Of a DNA stretch of 64,000 bases, positions 38,045-50,042 are shown in pieces (the first letter of the stretch is position 1; each line of letters begins with the position of its first letter). Below the pieces are notes generated by a model, which was not told where the DNA came from, did no database searches, and saw only the letters and a list, made by a program, of their open reading frames with translations. Made by a program: the position numbers and the translations under genes. The DNA comes from Paragordius varius (Eukaryota > Nematomorpha). Location: contig OZ176056.1 of assembly GCA_964247055.1 (NCBI GenBank), positions 1,550,001 to 1,614,000 of the forward strand, read 5' to 3'.

Positions 38045-39159
38045 CACTGTGTGCAAAAAAGAGGATCAATTGTTTAAACAAAATATTTATTTCATGAGAT
38101 AGCTTATGACCAGCACATTTGCCGCAAAATTTTTATATGTTGGCAACCTCTTTTTGAAATATTGAGAGAAATATGAAAAATTTAATATATTATGGTTTAT
38201 TATCATTTTAGAATGTATAGCCTAATATAGTTATCTAAAATTCTCAAAAGCTGGAGTTTTTCTTTTAATACGCTTAAAAGACAAAAGTTTTTAATTAAAC
38301 TATATTAAAATAATTTTTTTTAATTCTAAACTCACTATTAATATCTTAACATTCATATTTTATTTAGTGTTATATACTATATAAACCAAAAATATTGTTC
38401 TTAATTTTCGCATTTTTTTGTCATCTGCTGTTTTATGAGTGTACAAAAGGTTAATACAAATATACATGAATGGTAATCATTTAATAAATAATTTATGCGA
38501 AACAGGATTTTAAAATTAGCGTATATCAACCAACAATCCGTACAAACCAATAAAATATTAATTTGTTTTACAACAGACTTGTTAAAGAGATTTATAAGGA
38601 TTGTTGGTTGATACCACTACTATTAAATCCTATTTTGCATAAACTACACTTAATATTCCCATTCATCTAAGATTATAAAACAATATAAATTTTTTACACT
38701 CATAAACCATATGACAAAAAAATGCAATAATAAAAAACAATATTTTTGGTTTAATCTTAATATATAAGTTTTTTTATACTGAATAAAATAGGAATGTTAA
38801 GATTTTAATAGAGAGTTTAGGTGATAAATAATTAATAAATATTTTAATATAGTTTCATCAAAAATTTTAATCATTTAAGTGTACTAAAAGAAAAACGCCA
38901 TCTTTTGAACTGAAATATTATAGAAACCCTAACTATATGATTTTAGGTTATTTATATATCCTAAAATAATAAATAACCATCTCAAATTTTATCATTATAT
39001 TATGAATTACCCTTAATTATCCTTAATCACTTTTGCCCGATTTCGATTTCCTCTCAATATTTCAACTAGGTTGTCAACGAATAATAATTTTCCGGCAAAT
39101 GAATACACTGGTGACAAGCTATCTCATGAAAAAAAAATTTTAAAATTTTTTTCCAAGTG
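38045..39159. mobile_element. Foldback (near-perfect palindrome) MITE, 1.1 kb
   Basis: The two halves are inverted complements for about 500 bp per arm: CATGAGATAGCTTATGACCAG (38094) pairs with ACAAGCTATCTCATG (39114); TATCAACCAACAATCC (38525) pairs with GGATTGTTGGTTGATA (38598), around a centre near 38570. The ends are CACTGTGTGCAAAAAA and TTTTTTTCCAAGTG, each next to TA. The first duplication unit lacks the element and shows only a TA-rich tract there (about 33403-33420), so the insertion is directly supported. The TA target and ends suggest Tc1/mariner mobilisation. There is no coding sequence. Confidence 0.85.
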
Positions 39160-39290
39160 TATATATATATTATATATACAGTTATAAGTTTAAAAAATAC
39201 GATATACAATTTGTTATTGAACATGAATTTTAATACTCTGCTATCATATTGTTTTCTCAGAAAACTATTTTGTAATTGTATTTATATGCA

Positions 39291-40469
39291 GTATTATCAG
39301 AAAATATTTCACACCAAGTTTTTACATTAATCGAAATTTAAGGGCACTCTCTAAAGCTAAAAAGGAAAGGTTTAATATTTTAATTGATTAAATTGGTTAT
39401 ATCTTATTTGGGGTTTAGCTAAGCATTACGAAAAAATGGTAATAGATATCGTGATTTATATTTTAAGTAGCCAAATAATATTTATGAGAGGTTTAGGCAG
39501 ATTTATATGTGAGAGTAGTTCAAATAGTTGTTTTTTATTAAATAAATTTAGTTATTTAGTTAGTAACTTATCTAGAGAAAAAACACATTTCTTCAAATAC
39601 AATATTTTTTATTTGGATAAACTTTTTTCATTATATATATATTTTATAGATGTTCAGATCTTAATCTACAGCTTTTAAAGTTATATTTAAAGCACAATAT
39701 TAGGTGTTCAAGCGCTATCAAATATATGAATATGGCTTTTTGAGGTTATAATGTTTTGAGTTAATTAGAAACGGTGTTTTAAAATATTTTAAGGTTTGTT
39801 AACCGTTTTTCACTTTTGAAAAAATAAGTCTTAAAATTTTTACGACAATCTCTAACGTATGATAATACAAGATGCACTTTTATTTCAAAATAAGTAAAAA
39901 TTTAAATTAATAATATCGCGCAGTCTCGACTGTTGCGTTTGTTTAAGAACATTAGCCCCGGGATAAAGCGTGAAACCGGAATTTATGATATAAAGATAGA
40001 CATTTTACTTAAATATATTCTTATAGTAACAAATATTTTAAAGGCCTTTGATCTCCACCAAAAATAGACACAATTACTAATTTAAACGTTTTTCAATTAA
40101 ACTTTTACCGCAAAAATTATTGGAAGTATTTTAATTAATAACTTCTAATTTTAGAAACCAAAATATGTATCAAAATCAAGCATTAACATTTATATAGTAT
40201 CTTTGACCATCTCCACTGAGACATTCTTTACTTGCAGGTAACAGAAGGAAGCTGCAGGCTAAAACTAATTATTTTCCAACACATTCTCTGCTATAAATTA
40301 TCATTAAAATTTTGATGTATATTAATGAAAATTTTTTAGCGTTTTCACAAATTAATAAAATTATATTAATTTAACTTCATTATTTTCGGGGTAATTAGAG
40401 TAATTTTATATATAGTTTATGCATTAAACTTTTTAACACCTTATAAAATTATTTTAAAAAATAGTAAAT
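39291..40469. other. AT-rich intergenic stretch, nothing recognised
   Basis: No exon chain, RNA gene or clear repeat was found. The open frame near 39436-39678 has a composition expected of AT-rich noise and resembles no family. Confidence 0.5.
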
Positions 40470-40745
40470 CAGGCGGCCCAACATAAATAAATGGCTTGTG
40501 GGCCGCCATAAAATATATGGATTCGGTATTTTTGGTTAATCTAAGTAATAATCACTAACACAATAAAAATATAATATTTGAGCAATTTTTGGTAGTTCAT
40601 TACCAAAATTATAAACCTTATCTCAAAATTGTTTAGGGATATTTTTACTGTGATATATTTAATAAATGGTGATACTCTGGGAATTATAAAATTAATATTT
40701 TTACTAATAAATTTTGAATGTTGGGGCCGCCCAATATATTTTAGA
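40470..40745. repeat. GC-richer hairpin repeat, possibly a worn hAT MITE
   Basis: CAGGCGGCCCAACATAAATA resembles the left end of the hAT MITE at 606 (GGGGTGTCCAACATACAAA). A perfect 9-bp stem GGCGGCCCA / TGGGCCGCC lies at 40472-40480 and 40499-40507, and a third GGGCCGCCC block sits near 40723. The right end is not clear. Confidence 0.4.
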
Positions 40746-40916
40746 GCGCCGCTTGCTAGCACGAATGTTGTGAATTATATCAAAAGTTCATTTGCCACTA
40801 TATTGTTAAAAAAATAATTATGGTAGGAAGGTCATTTGTTTGGAAAGCTTTAATTACGTTTGACCGTAAACATAGGTAACTTGTTTCAATAAAAAACTGT
40901 AACATGGACCTTTTAC

Positions 40917-41470
40917 TTTACACTTCATTTTTTAGGACTAGAAAACCTAAACCATATTCGAATTGATATTGAACTATCGAAAAGCATTTTTTATTTGAAT
41001 TTATGCCTCTAATAAAAATTATATGGAGAAACCAAAATCTAAATAATATTTAATTTTAAAGAAAAATTTCTGTCTCAAACTTTACGGTCGCCATTTTTAT
41101 TTTACAACATTTTGCAATATAACGTGCTTATTTGATTCTAGGCCTATAAAGTTTACTTTTTTATTAAAATCCATTTAACATGGATATAACCTGAAAAAGA
41201 GGTATATTTTGCATTATTACATATAGCTTATGCACGCATGTCATGTTGGCAAAATTTTTTTCTTTGGGTTTTTCTTCTGAATAAGTAGCGAAGAATTTTT
41301 GAATAACTTTTAAATATATTTCGGCTTAGTAATATTATATAAGTGCCCTTTGCATTGGTTTCAGTTTATTCCATATTTTTTAATATATTTAGAATTTAAC
41401 AAGCTTGGGGTATCTAACTACCCCAATTTGAATCTAATGACTAAAATAAATGCGTTGTATCCAAGTGTAA
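40917..41470. mobile_element. TTAA-type MITE upstream of e(y)2
   Basis: A 554-bp relative of 43884-44440 in the same orientation (ATGCCTCTAATAAAAATTATAT; GGGGTATCTAACTACCCC; GTTGTATCCAAGTG). It lies about 380 bp upstream of the e(y)2 start codon. An isolated extra end fragment (TTTGAATCCAAGTGTAATAA) lies near 41568. Confidence 0.6.
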
Positions 41471-41847
41471 TAAAACCTTTTTCGATGCACAATGCTTTAT
41501 AAGTGCAATCTATAGCAATCGCATTTTTTTATATTTGATCAACAGGCCTAGAGTCACCAACGACTTCAATTTGAATCCAAGTGTAATAAATGTATGTACA
41601 AATATGTGGTAAATGTTGCAATCATATTTTTTATAGCCTTCTATTAGTTTTTTAGAAAAGTATCTCTTATCTTTTTTTAAAAATAGGGAAAATATGATCC
41701 TAACTTACCTCTTTTTAATTTATACATTTGAAAATTTAAATTAAAAAGTTACCATAATGTGAAAGTCGACATAGTTTTATCAATATATAATTTGGAAATT
41801 TAGAAATATTTGTACCGACTGCAACTTTGAGCATACACGTCTCTTTT

Positions 41848-42253
41848 ATGGATTCGGAAATTGAGCAGGTACCACTATTTTTAAAAAAATTAGAAATTAT
41901 ATGAAAAATTTCATCTTTCCGAAGAAAAAGTCAAGTATCTTTATTAAACAAAGTTTTTAGAATAAAAAATGAATTAAACACAAAGTTATTCGAATGCGGA
42001 TGGGTGGAAGAGGTTCGGGATCTTTGCAAAAGTTTGTTTTATTTTTTATATTGATTTTAGCTGAAGCATCAAGAATTGCCGATGAGCACGGAATTGAAAG
42101 TGTTAGGGCAGATGATTTAATGGAAGCTATAGTCCCTCAAGCAAGAGGTTTTAATCAATTAATAATTTTTCAGCCCTTGTTCCAGATCATATAAAAATGG
42201 AGTTACTGGAAAGAGTCAAATTATTTATTGAATCCCAAACAGAACTCGAATAA
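41848..42253 (+). CDS. e(y)2: e(y)2/ENY2, SAGA and TREX-2 subunit, four ultrashort introns
   Basis: Five exons: 41848-41868, 41894-41934, 41961-42031, 42061-42147, 42174-42253, giving 99 residues against about 100 in the family. The protein runs MDSEIEQKLYEKF, IKNELNTKLFECGW, VEEVRDLCK, VRADDLMEAIVPQARALVPD, MELLERVKLFIES, matching the helices of ENY2 (KLIECGW, VDDLVAEITPKGRALVPD, KKELLQRI). ENY2 is a nuclear protein linking SAGA histone deubiquitination with mRNA export. The introns are 25, 26, 29 and 26 nt, all GT-AG, none a multiple of three, so reading through them breaks the frame and splicing must occur for the gene to work. ATG 41848 is the only start that leads into the first helix in frame. 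AATAAA overlaps the stop codon. Convergent with ALKBH7, about 750 bp away. Confidence 0.93.
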
Positions 42254-43005
42254 AATATTTACAATCTTATTTATTTATTATGGAAAGAGCTAATAAATAT
42301 ATTGACAAGCTAATTCATTTTTTATCTCCTATTATTCTCTCAATCTAATTTCTAACGACACGTAAAGATATAAATCTCTGATGCCACGAAGTATAATGCT
42401 TATAAGTGATAAATCAGTTCCTTCTTTTATTGTGACCTATTGCATTGTATTTTGATTAAAATATTTTTATACAATTCGTTATATATTTATAAGCTTATTG
42501 GTGGAATCAAAATATTCATATATATATATTTTTATGAAAATGTGGAATCGTTTCAAGAATGTCTTCTATTTAAATGCTAAGGATCACGTATTGTTCATAT
42601 ATATATGCCCAAATTCAGGTTTTTAAAGCTTTTTTGTTATTTTGGTTTTAATAAATTTTTCTGCAGGTTTGAATTGAACAGTCAACGGAGTTTTATTTAG
42701 CCCTCTATCCCGAATTATGTGTATTACTTTTTCATTAAAGATAATCCCGTTAATTTATATATCAAAAACTGAATATAATAACCGACCGAGTGTCTGATCA
42801 TTTTAATTCTAACAATTAAACTAGTAAAAAATTAATAAAATTTCGCATTTAAACCATATTTTTTATGGAAAATGGACGTTTTAGGCTTTTTTGTAGGATT
42901 TTTAATACTTCATACAAATATCAAAGTAATCCTGTAATTTTGATATAAAAACCAGTAATAATTTTTTATTTAAAATATTACATATAAAGTTAAAGTGTGT
43001 CCAAT
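42254..43005. other. Convergent intergenic region between e(y)2 and ALKBH7
   Basis: Holds the 3' ends of both genes. A further AATAAA lies near 42291 for e(y)2. No further gene or repeat is recognised. Confidence 0.55.
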
Positions 43006-43705
43006 TTATTTTGGCAAATTCCTAAAAACCAAAGATATTCGGCGATTTTTTGTAATCAACTGATCATTGAAAACGGTATTGTTGGGTAGTATTTCATGAT
43101 TATATTCAAAACGTGCAACATCACTATATGAAATAAAAACGTTAGAAATTAAAAGAAAATCTAAATTTAAAACTAAAACCTTAAAATGTATAGAGATCTT
43201 TGCGGAATTAAATATGTAAATTGATTAAGCGAATCTTTTTCATGTGTTAGCCGGAGAATGGCTTGAGAACATAAACTTAAGACGGCTAATTTACTGCCAC
43301 AAAACTAATCATCATATATTTATAAAACTTTAACACTATCAATGTGGGGTTTTATGTATCCGTCTGCATGTAGATCTAAAATATGAACGTATGGTAAATA
43401 GGGTTCCTCATTATCGAAAACTGTTTTAAATGTGCGTTGAATAATCAAATCAGATTTAAGGCTCCATTTTTTTCTCTCAGTTTCTCGGAAATTAATTATG
43501 GCCTTTACATAATATATGTATAAATTACATCGTCCCAATGTGCTGTTTCATAACGCAGTCGTTTTAAAACAGGTTCAATTTCAGCCAAAATATCAGATTC
43601 TTCTAGCGGGGATATAAAATTTTCTAAGAATTTAAAGCCTTGTAAATGTTTGGCAGATGTAAAGTTTCTAAATCTAAATAACTTCGGTAAATATCTGAAT
43701 ACCAT
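43006..43705 (-). CDS. ALKBH7: ALKBH7, mitochondrial Fe(II)/2-oxoglutarate dioxygenase
   Basis: Four exons in transcript order: 43705-43529, 43502-43329, 43304-43180, 43123-43006, giving 197 residues (human about 221). The N-terminus MVFRYLPKLFRFRNF is basic and hydrophobic, as expected for a mitochondrial presequence. Family blocks follow: HWDD-AIINFRETE, VHILDLHADGYIKPHIDS, LSLCSQAILRLTHE, RSLYIL, FEYNHEIL, RRISLVFRNLP. The metal ligands (HxD in KPHIDS, His in YNHEIL) and the Arg in RRIS that binds 2-oxoglutarate are present, so catalysis should be possible. ALKBH7 acts in mitochondria in fatty-acid handling and programmed necrosis. Introns are 26, 24 and 56 nt. The 24-nt one has an in-frame stop and the 26-nt one would shift the frame, so both need removal. 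Confidence 0.93.
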
Positions 43706-43883
43706 GTGTTAAACATGTTGGTTAAGCAAAATATTGTGTACCTAAAACTAAGGCGAAATTTGTATTTTATTTGAGACTTATTGGACGAAATATATTTTTT
43801 AGATTTACATGATAGATTCATGAAATATTAATTTTATAAAAATTAATTATTCATTTAGATACGACAACCGATTTGGTTTATTT

Positions 43884-44440
43884 TTAACACTTGGATTTAA
43901 ATTGGGGTATCTAAATACCCCAGACTTTTTAAATTGGATTTATAAGAAACTACTAAAGGAAACGGTCCTATAAATATATGCCTCTATCCTAATAAAAATT
44001 ATATATATATGCCAAAATATCTAAATAAAATTTAGTTTTGAAAATTTCCATGTCTAACTACTTCGGCCCCATTTTTATTTTGCAAAATTTCGTCTTTATT
44101 TTAATTTAAAGGGTAAAATTAAAGCCAAATTTTTATTTAAATTACATATTACATTGATAGAAATAGAAAAAATAATTTATATTTGATTTTACCATTTTAC
44201 ACATGTCACATTGACGAATTTTTTACCATTCGATTTTAACTTAAAATAAGTAATATCAAGTATTTTAAAATAAATTATTTTATATACTTTGTTTGTTAAT
44301 GTTATATAGTGCAAAATTTTGTCATGGCTTCGATTCCTTCCTTATTTTTTAAAAAATTTAATTTTGAACAGGCCTTCGGTATCCAGCCACCCCAATTTCA
44401 ATCGAAGGACTGAAATGAATGTGTTGTATCCAAGTGTTAA
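43884..44440. mobile_element. TTAA-flanked MITE upstream of ALKBH7
   Basis: A 557-bp copy with TTAACACTTGGAT at the left and ATCCAAGTGTTAA at the right. The left subterminal palindrome GGGGTATCTAAATACCCC is perfect. Relative to the array-borne copies it is inverted. It lies about 180 bp upstream of the ALKBH7 start codon, so it may overlap the promoter. Confidence 0.7.
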
Positions 44441-45182
44441 ACCCCTAATAATGTTCCGAATTTCGGGTCAACTTTTTCGAAAACAAATAACAAAAAAAAA
44501 TAAAATTAAAATTTATTTCACTGTATAAGAATTATTTAAAAATAATTTAAATTTCTTCGCAAATAAAATCAAGCATATGATAAATCAATTAATGCGAAGA
44601 TTAAAAATACATTTTATAAAAATTTAAATGTATTTATATTAAATGAATATAAACATGCTTGATTTAAATCCAAAATTTTAACAAAAACTATCAATTAAAA
44701 AGATTATATCTCTGCTTGATACTAGCCTTATAAATTTAAAATATTTTAATAATACGACCATTTTTATAAGCAGAAATTCATATATATTTCTCTATGACCC
44801 TAGTATGGTTTCAGCCCACTCACCAACTTTATAATTTAGAGGAAAGAATAACTGAACAAAACATTTTAATTTGGCCTAAAATACTAATATATATTTTATT
44901 TGTAATAATGTGATTACCCGAAACACACCATGACTTATTCATCCATTTGAAAATTAAATAAAATATTTATAAAATAGCACTCTGTAAAAAATCATAATCA
45001 TCATTTATTTATTTCAACCAATTATTGCAAAAAATAGATATAATATAAAAAAATTAAAAGTTTTCCATTAATCAAATTTGCTAAAAGTATAAATAGAGTC
45101 ATGAAATCTGTAATATATAAAAATCATTTTTAAAGTTTTTTTATTTTGATAATAAATCTTATATGCAGTCTAAGAAAACCCA
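44441..45182. other. AT-rich spacer between the MITE and the Tudor-SN 3' end
   Basis: Contains the presumed Tudor-SN 3' UTR on the minus strand. Nothing else is recognised. Confidence 0.5.
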
Positions 45183-48100
45183 TTAATTTTTAGCATATCC
45201 AAATTCAAAAGCGTCATCAGGGGTAAAATCGCCATATCTCCATAAATTTTTCTATTATGCAATCGAATAAAAAATTATTTAAAAAATATTAACAAAAAAT
45301 TTATTTTCGAAAAAAAAATTATGTAATATAAATACCCGTTCATGCTTGGCTATTGTCTGAGCCTCAACATATTCAGCAACCTAAAAATTTGAAAAGAAAT
45401 TTTTAAAATATTTTTTTCAGATTCTTTTATGGAAATTTTGAAAATATTCATATTTATACGAGTTTAAAAAATGGTAAAATATATTTAAAAAAAAACATAC
45501 CAATTTAAGCAATTTTCGCTCTCGCCGTGGTTCTACCAACAAATAACCTTCCGCAATCATTTTAGTTTTAATAAAGTCTTCACCTGAACCATTAAATAAA
45601 ACAAAGTGTTAAATATGATAATTTGCAATAAAAACCACCGGCTTTCGATAAATAAACTTCTTAACTCCAGTCAAATTTGCAGTAAATTTTAGAAAGTATT
45701 TAATAAATCTAGGGTTTGATTTGACCAGTTATATATGCATAGACCACTTTTTTAAAAAAACACATTTAATAATATTGCAAAAAGTTATTAAGTAATAGTA
45801 AAAAGTTTGAAAAAAGTGAAATTTTAAAATATTTTCTTATTATTCATTTTTATGAAGTTGTTATCAACAGTTTTAACAAACTCATCAATTAATTATATTA
45901 GTTTTTATTAAATTATTGTAAAAAAATAAAAAAGTACAAAACATAACACTAATAATGTTGATTAAAACCCATATTTCCAAAGCTTACTAAAATAGTCGTT
46001 TTGAATTGAAAAATAAGGAATAAAGACGAAAATTGGTAACATATTCCATTTAATAACATTCACAATAATATTTTTGATAATAACAAAAATGAATAATTTT
46101 TTATCAAAGAAACTTATCAGCCTTAACATTTACAGTAAACATTGAATTATACGGACCAAAACATAAAAATATATTTCTATAATACTTATTAGAACTTAAT
46201 TTATTTAAATAAAAACTCATTATGTGACGTTGTAAAGTAAATATATAGAAATATATATTGGAAACACAACACAACAATCAATTATGTAGTTTACAATTGT
46301 AATTAAATAATTTATGAGGGAGAAGAAATAAAGGTTTAAAAAGTATGGGGTTGTCTTTTGCACAAAAAAATATTTGTCTTTATGGTATTGTCCATATAAT
46401 TTCAATTTTTCCACGAAATTACTTAAAAACATATTTTACCTTTAATATAAGGCGTTTTCTTAGCAGTTTCTATGTCCGGATTTTGGAGGGCATAATAAAG
46501 CGTTACATGTTCCACGTTATTAACGCGATATTGTGGATCAACCAAAAACTCCTTGTTAAAACTTTCTTTACGGAATTGATGTAGGGCCTCCTCCCTAAAA
46601 TCTTCCTAAAATTTCACAGAAATTTTTTAAAACTATTTTTGAAAAATTTAAGAAATATACCCTTTTTGCATAATATTTATCGATTTTTTAAATAATATAT
46701 TTTGTTTAAAAATTGAATATTTTCCATATAATTTTGAAACGAAAAAATTATTTATTGAACTCTTTTTTTATGGAATTAATGTAATGCCTCTTCTCCTCTA
46801 TAAAATCCTACTAAATTCCCCCCAAAAATACGTTTTTTTTAAAAGAATAATAATAACATTTTAAAAAATAGCAACCATTTTGTGAAATATGTGGATAGCT
46901 TAATATTAATTTATATAGTATGCATTTTAATGGTTGCTTATTTTAGGGCAATTTGTAACACAGCACAGTAGTATATGGAAAAAAACAAAAAAGGGTTAAA
47001 TAAACAATTATTTCCTTTCTTTTTTCCATACACTACTGTGTGTTACAAATTGCCCCCTACTATAGTGTGAAATAAGCAACCATTAAAATGCATACTGTAA
47101 TTACAGATTTCAAAAAATAATTGGAAAACTATTACTTTTTGTTTTTTAATCTTTTATTACTAAATATTCCAATAAATCTAATTCCAATTATTTATAAAAT
47201 TAATAAATTAAATAAAATATGTAAAAAAAAGTTAAAAAATTTACATCCGAAGGTACAACGATACAGGCCAAAGCATATTCCTTAGCTTGGGGGTTTATAG
47301 AAGCAAACTGGGGCGGTAAAAACGTTAACTTTGTGCTATCCGTAATTTCACGCTATAAAAAATTAACATAAAATATTTAAATGGATGTAAAAAAATATAA
47401 TTTGGTTTTAATTAAATAAAATTAAAAAAATAAATAAAATTTCCCCTTTTTTATACCAATAAAAATGTTTTTATATCCAATGATATATATATTTTAAGAA
47501 TTTTCTCACTATATTTTTTTATTCAAAATTTTAATTCATAATTGCAAATAACTTAAATAAAAAAACTAATATCTTATTTAGTTTTATAATATTTATTTTG
47601 AGTAATATTAAAAAATATACTTATTAATTTTTTTTGCCTAAATTTTATCAATAAAATAGGGATATAATATTTATTTTGAGTAATATTAAAAAATATACTT
47701 ATTAATTTTTTTTGCCTAAATTTTATCAATAAAATAGGGTTTTATCGATCATATTTTTCGCGTATTAATTTTAAGAAAAATAAATTTCATCAAAATTAAA
47801 ATTAATTAATAAATAATATATACGTTTCCATAATCAATGTAAAAAACGGTAATTGAGGGACCATTTATTTTTTCAATTTTGGCGCGGTACCTAATATATA
47901 AATATATATAAATAAATCTTTTAATATCATTCAACAATTTTAAAAACTTACTTTTATTTTATTGTGTTCATAAAAAATTAAATTAACAAAATATTTGGAA
48001 AACTGGGCGAATTTATAAACGATGAGTATTAAATATATCAAATTATATATTGTTTTCATGCTTCTAAGTTTTAAGAATGCAAATTCAGAAGCTTCAATAT

Positions 48101-50006
48101 TTCAAAAAAACAAAATCAACCAATAAAAAATAATATTAGAAATTTATAAAATCAAAAAATAATTATCAATTTATCAACAAATTTCTTTAGATTTTTCTAT
48201 TTTTCGGTTTTATTATACTTTTATTTAATTAAATGGCAAATTTTTTCAATAAAATTTATTTTCTCAAAATATTAAGCCCCCCCCCCCCTAACAATTTTGC
48301 AAAATTATAATTTTAATGTAGTTAAAATTCTGCATTAAATTAGATATTCTTTAAAATGATTTGTAATTACGCTTTAAAATTATTTTATCAAAAAAATTAA
48401 TCAATCAATAAAACCATTCATTATCAATAAATTTTGCGGCACATAAGTCACCCTTTTTGGGCGCGTAGGTGACAACGCCCGAAGTATTTAACGTTTCTGC
48501 AATGGCTTTTCTTAGCTCTGACATCATTTGAATCAAATCATCGCCTAAAACCGAAATTTATAAATCTTAATTTTAAAGAAATTTCAAAGCTTTAAATATT
48601 ATTTTATGAGTTTTAAATTTTAAAACCATAATGAAAAAAATAACAAAACAAAAAATCATTGATAAAAACATATTCATCAAAAACAAGGTATGCGATTTAA
48701 GACTGCTTATATATCTACTCCATATTTAAATTTTAATTTCACATAAAGGGTTTATTATATAATGGGAAGAAAGGAAGTCAAATACTAAAAAAGTTAGATT
48801 AACAAAAAAATCTATCAAAAAATAACTTAAAAAACTATGTTAAAACAAATAATTTTTGAATTATTACTCATATGAATTCAAAAAATCAAAGTGCCATTCA
48901 TATATAAAAATCTGTTTAACAGGTCATTGTAAAATCAAAAAAGTATAAAATTAACTGTATTTATATAAAAAGTTTATAAAAAATTAAAGATTATTTATTT
49001 TAATCAATAAAGCTAATAATTTTTGGTAAAAAATATGCAAACCTTTATCCATTTCCTGAGCGTAAAAGGCAAAATTATCGGCGGTCGGTTGAATTTCAGT
49101 TATAACTATCCGTTTAAGGGCTGGCGGACCGGACCCAAAACGTGAATTTTGCTGTTGATTACCCGCTAAAGTTTTTCCAGAATTTTCTTCACCATTCTCA
49201 TCGATTAACAACATTTCAGCGGTATTGTTTGACAGGTCTTTATCGCTAAAATTAGAGGAGAATTTTGAATAATATGTACGTTTTTTAAGATATAAATCGT
49301 GAAAAATTTACACGTATAAAAATTGCTTAAAAACCTCTTTTTCGTTAAATAAATACGTTTTTAACTATAAAATGGTTATATTTACTGAGGTTTATAGCCG
49401 ATCTTAAAACTTTATCACTAAAAGAAAATAATTTTGTACAATAGTATGTTTTAAATAAATATAAATCCTGAAAAATTTACACGTATAAAATTGCTTAAAA
49501 TTTCTTTTTCGTTAAATAAAATTTTATGAAATATGTATATTAAAAATGGTTATACTGATATTTGTAGCCGATCTTAAAACTTTATCGCTAAAATTAGAGG
49601 ATTATGCCCAATAAATTATTTATAAAATATTTGAAGTCAAATTAAATTTATAATAAGAAAAACGTAAAAAGTAAAAGATTTATATTTTCACAATATATAA
49701 TCTTAAATTATTATAATATAAATAATCTTTTTAGGTTGCATAAACATGAAAAAAATATGTAAATTGGTGCCACACACACAATTATAAATTTGGCACAAAA
49801 AAGGTAAAAAATAAAAAAATATTGTTTTGAATATACAATTTATCTAATTATTTTTTACTTTAAACTATAAATTGATAGTTAAATTATAGAGGTAAAAAAC
49901 CCATATTTTTATTAGAAAAGAACTTATAAGCCTATGTATTATACGTTTTGTGTGGATCTTCAGTTTGCGCTCGTGGTAATGACCAAATCTAAAATAAAAA
50001 TTAGAA

Positions 50007-50042
<36 letters not shown>

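Larger units (their letters stand above)
33503..39290 (+). repeat. 4.65-kb tandem duplication, second unit (extended by a 1.1-kb insertion)
   Basis: Starts in a Helitron-like monomer fragment (33503-33790), runs through the hAT right end (about 33970-34042) and the second gene copy, and is interrupted by the foldback element at 38045-39159. After the insertion, matching sequence resumes (TTATTGAACATG, AGAAAACTATTTTGTAATTG) to about 39270. Confidence 0.88.

Noticed and set aside
39436-39678. 80-residue open frame after the duplication
   Set aside because: Composition (Ile, Phe, Tyr, Ser) is what AT-rich noncoding DNA gives by chance, with no neighbours or motifs.
43503-43528. The 26-nt interruption in ALKBH7 as a pseudogene frameshift
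   Set aside because: It has GT...AG ends, sits exactly between HWDD and AIINFRETE, and the next gene and the next intron show the same size class. The rest of the protein and its catalytic residues are intact.
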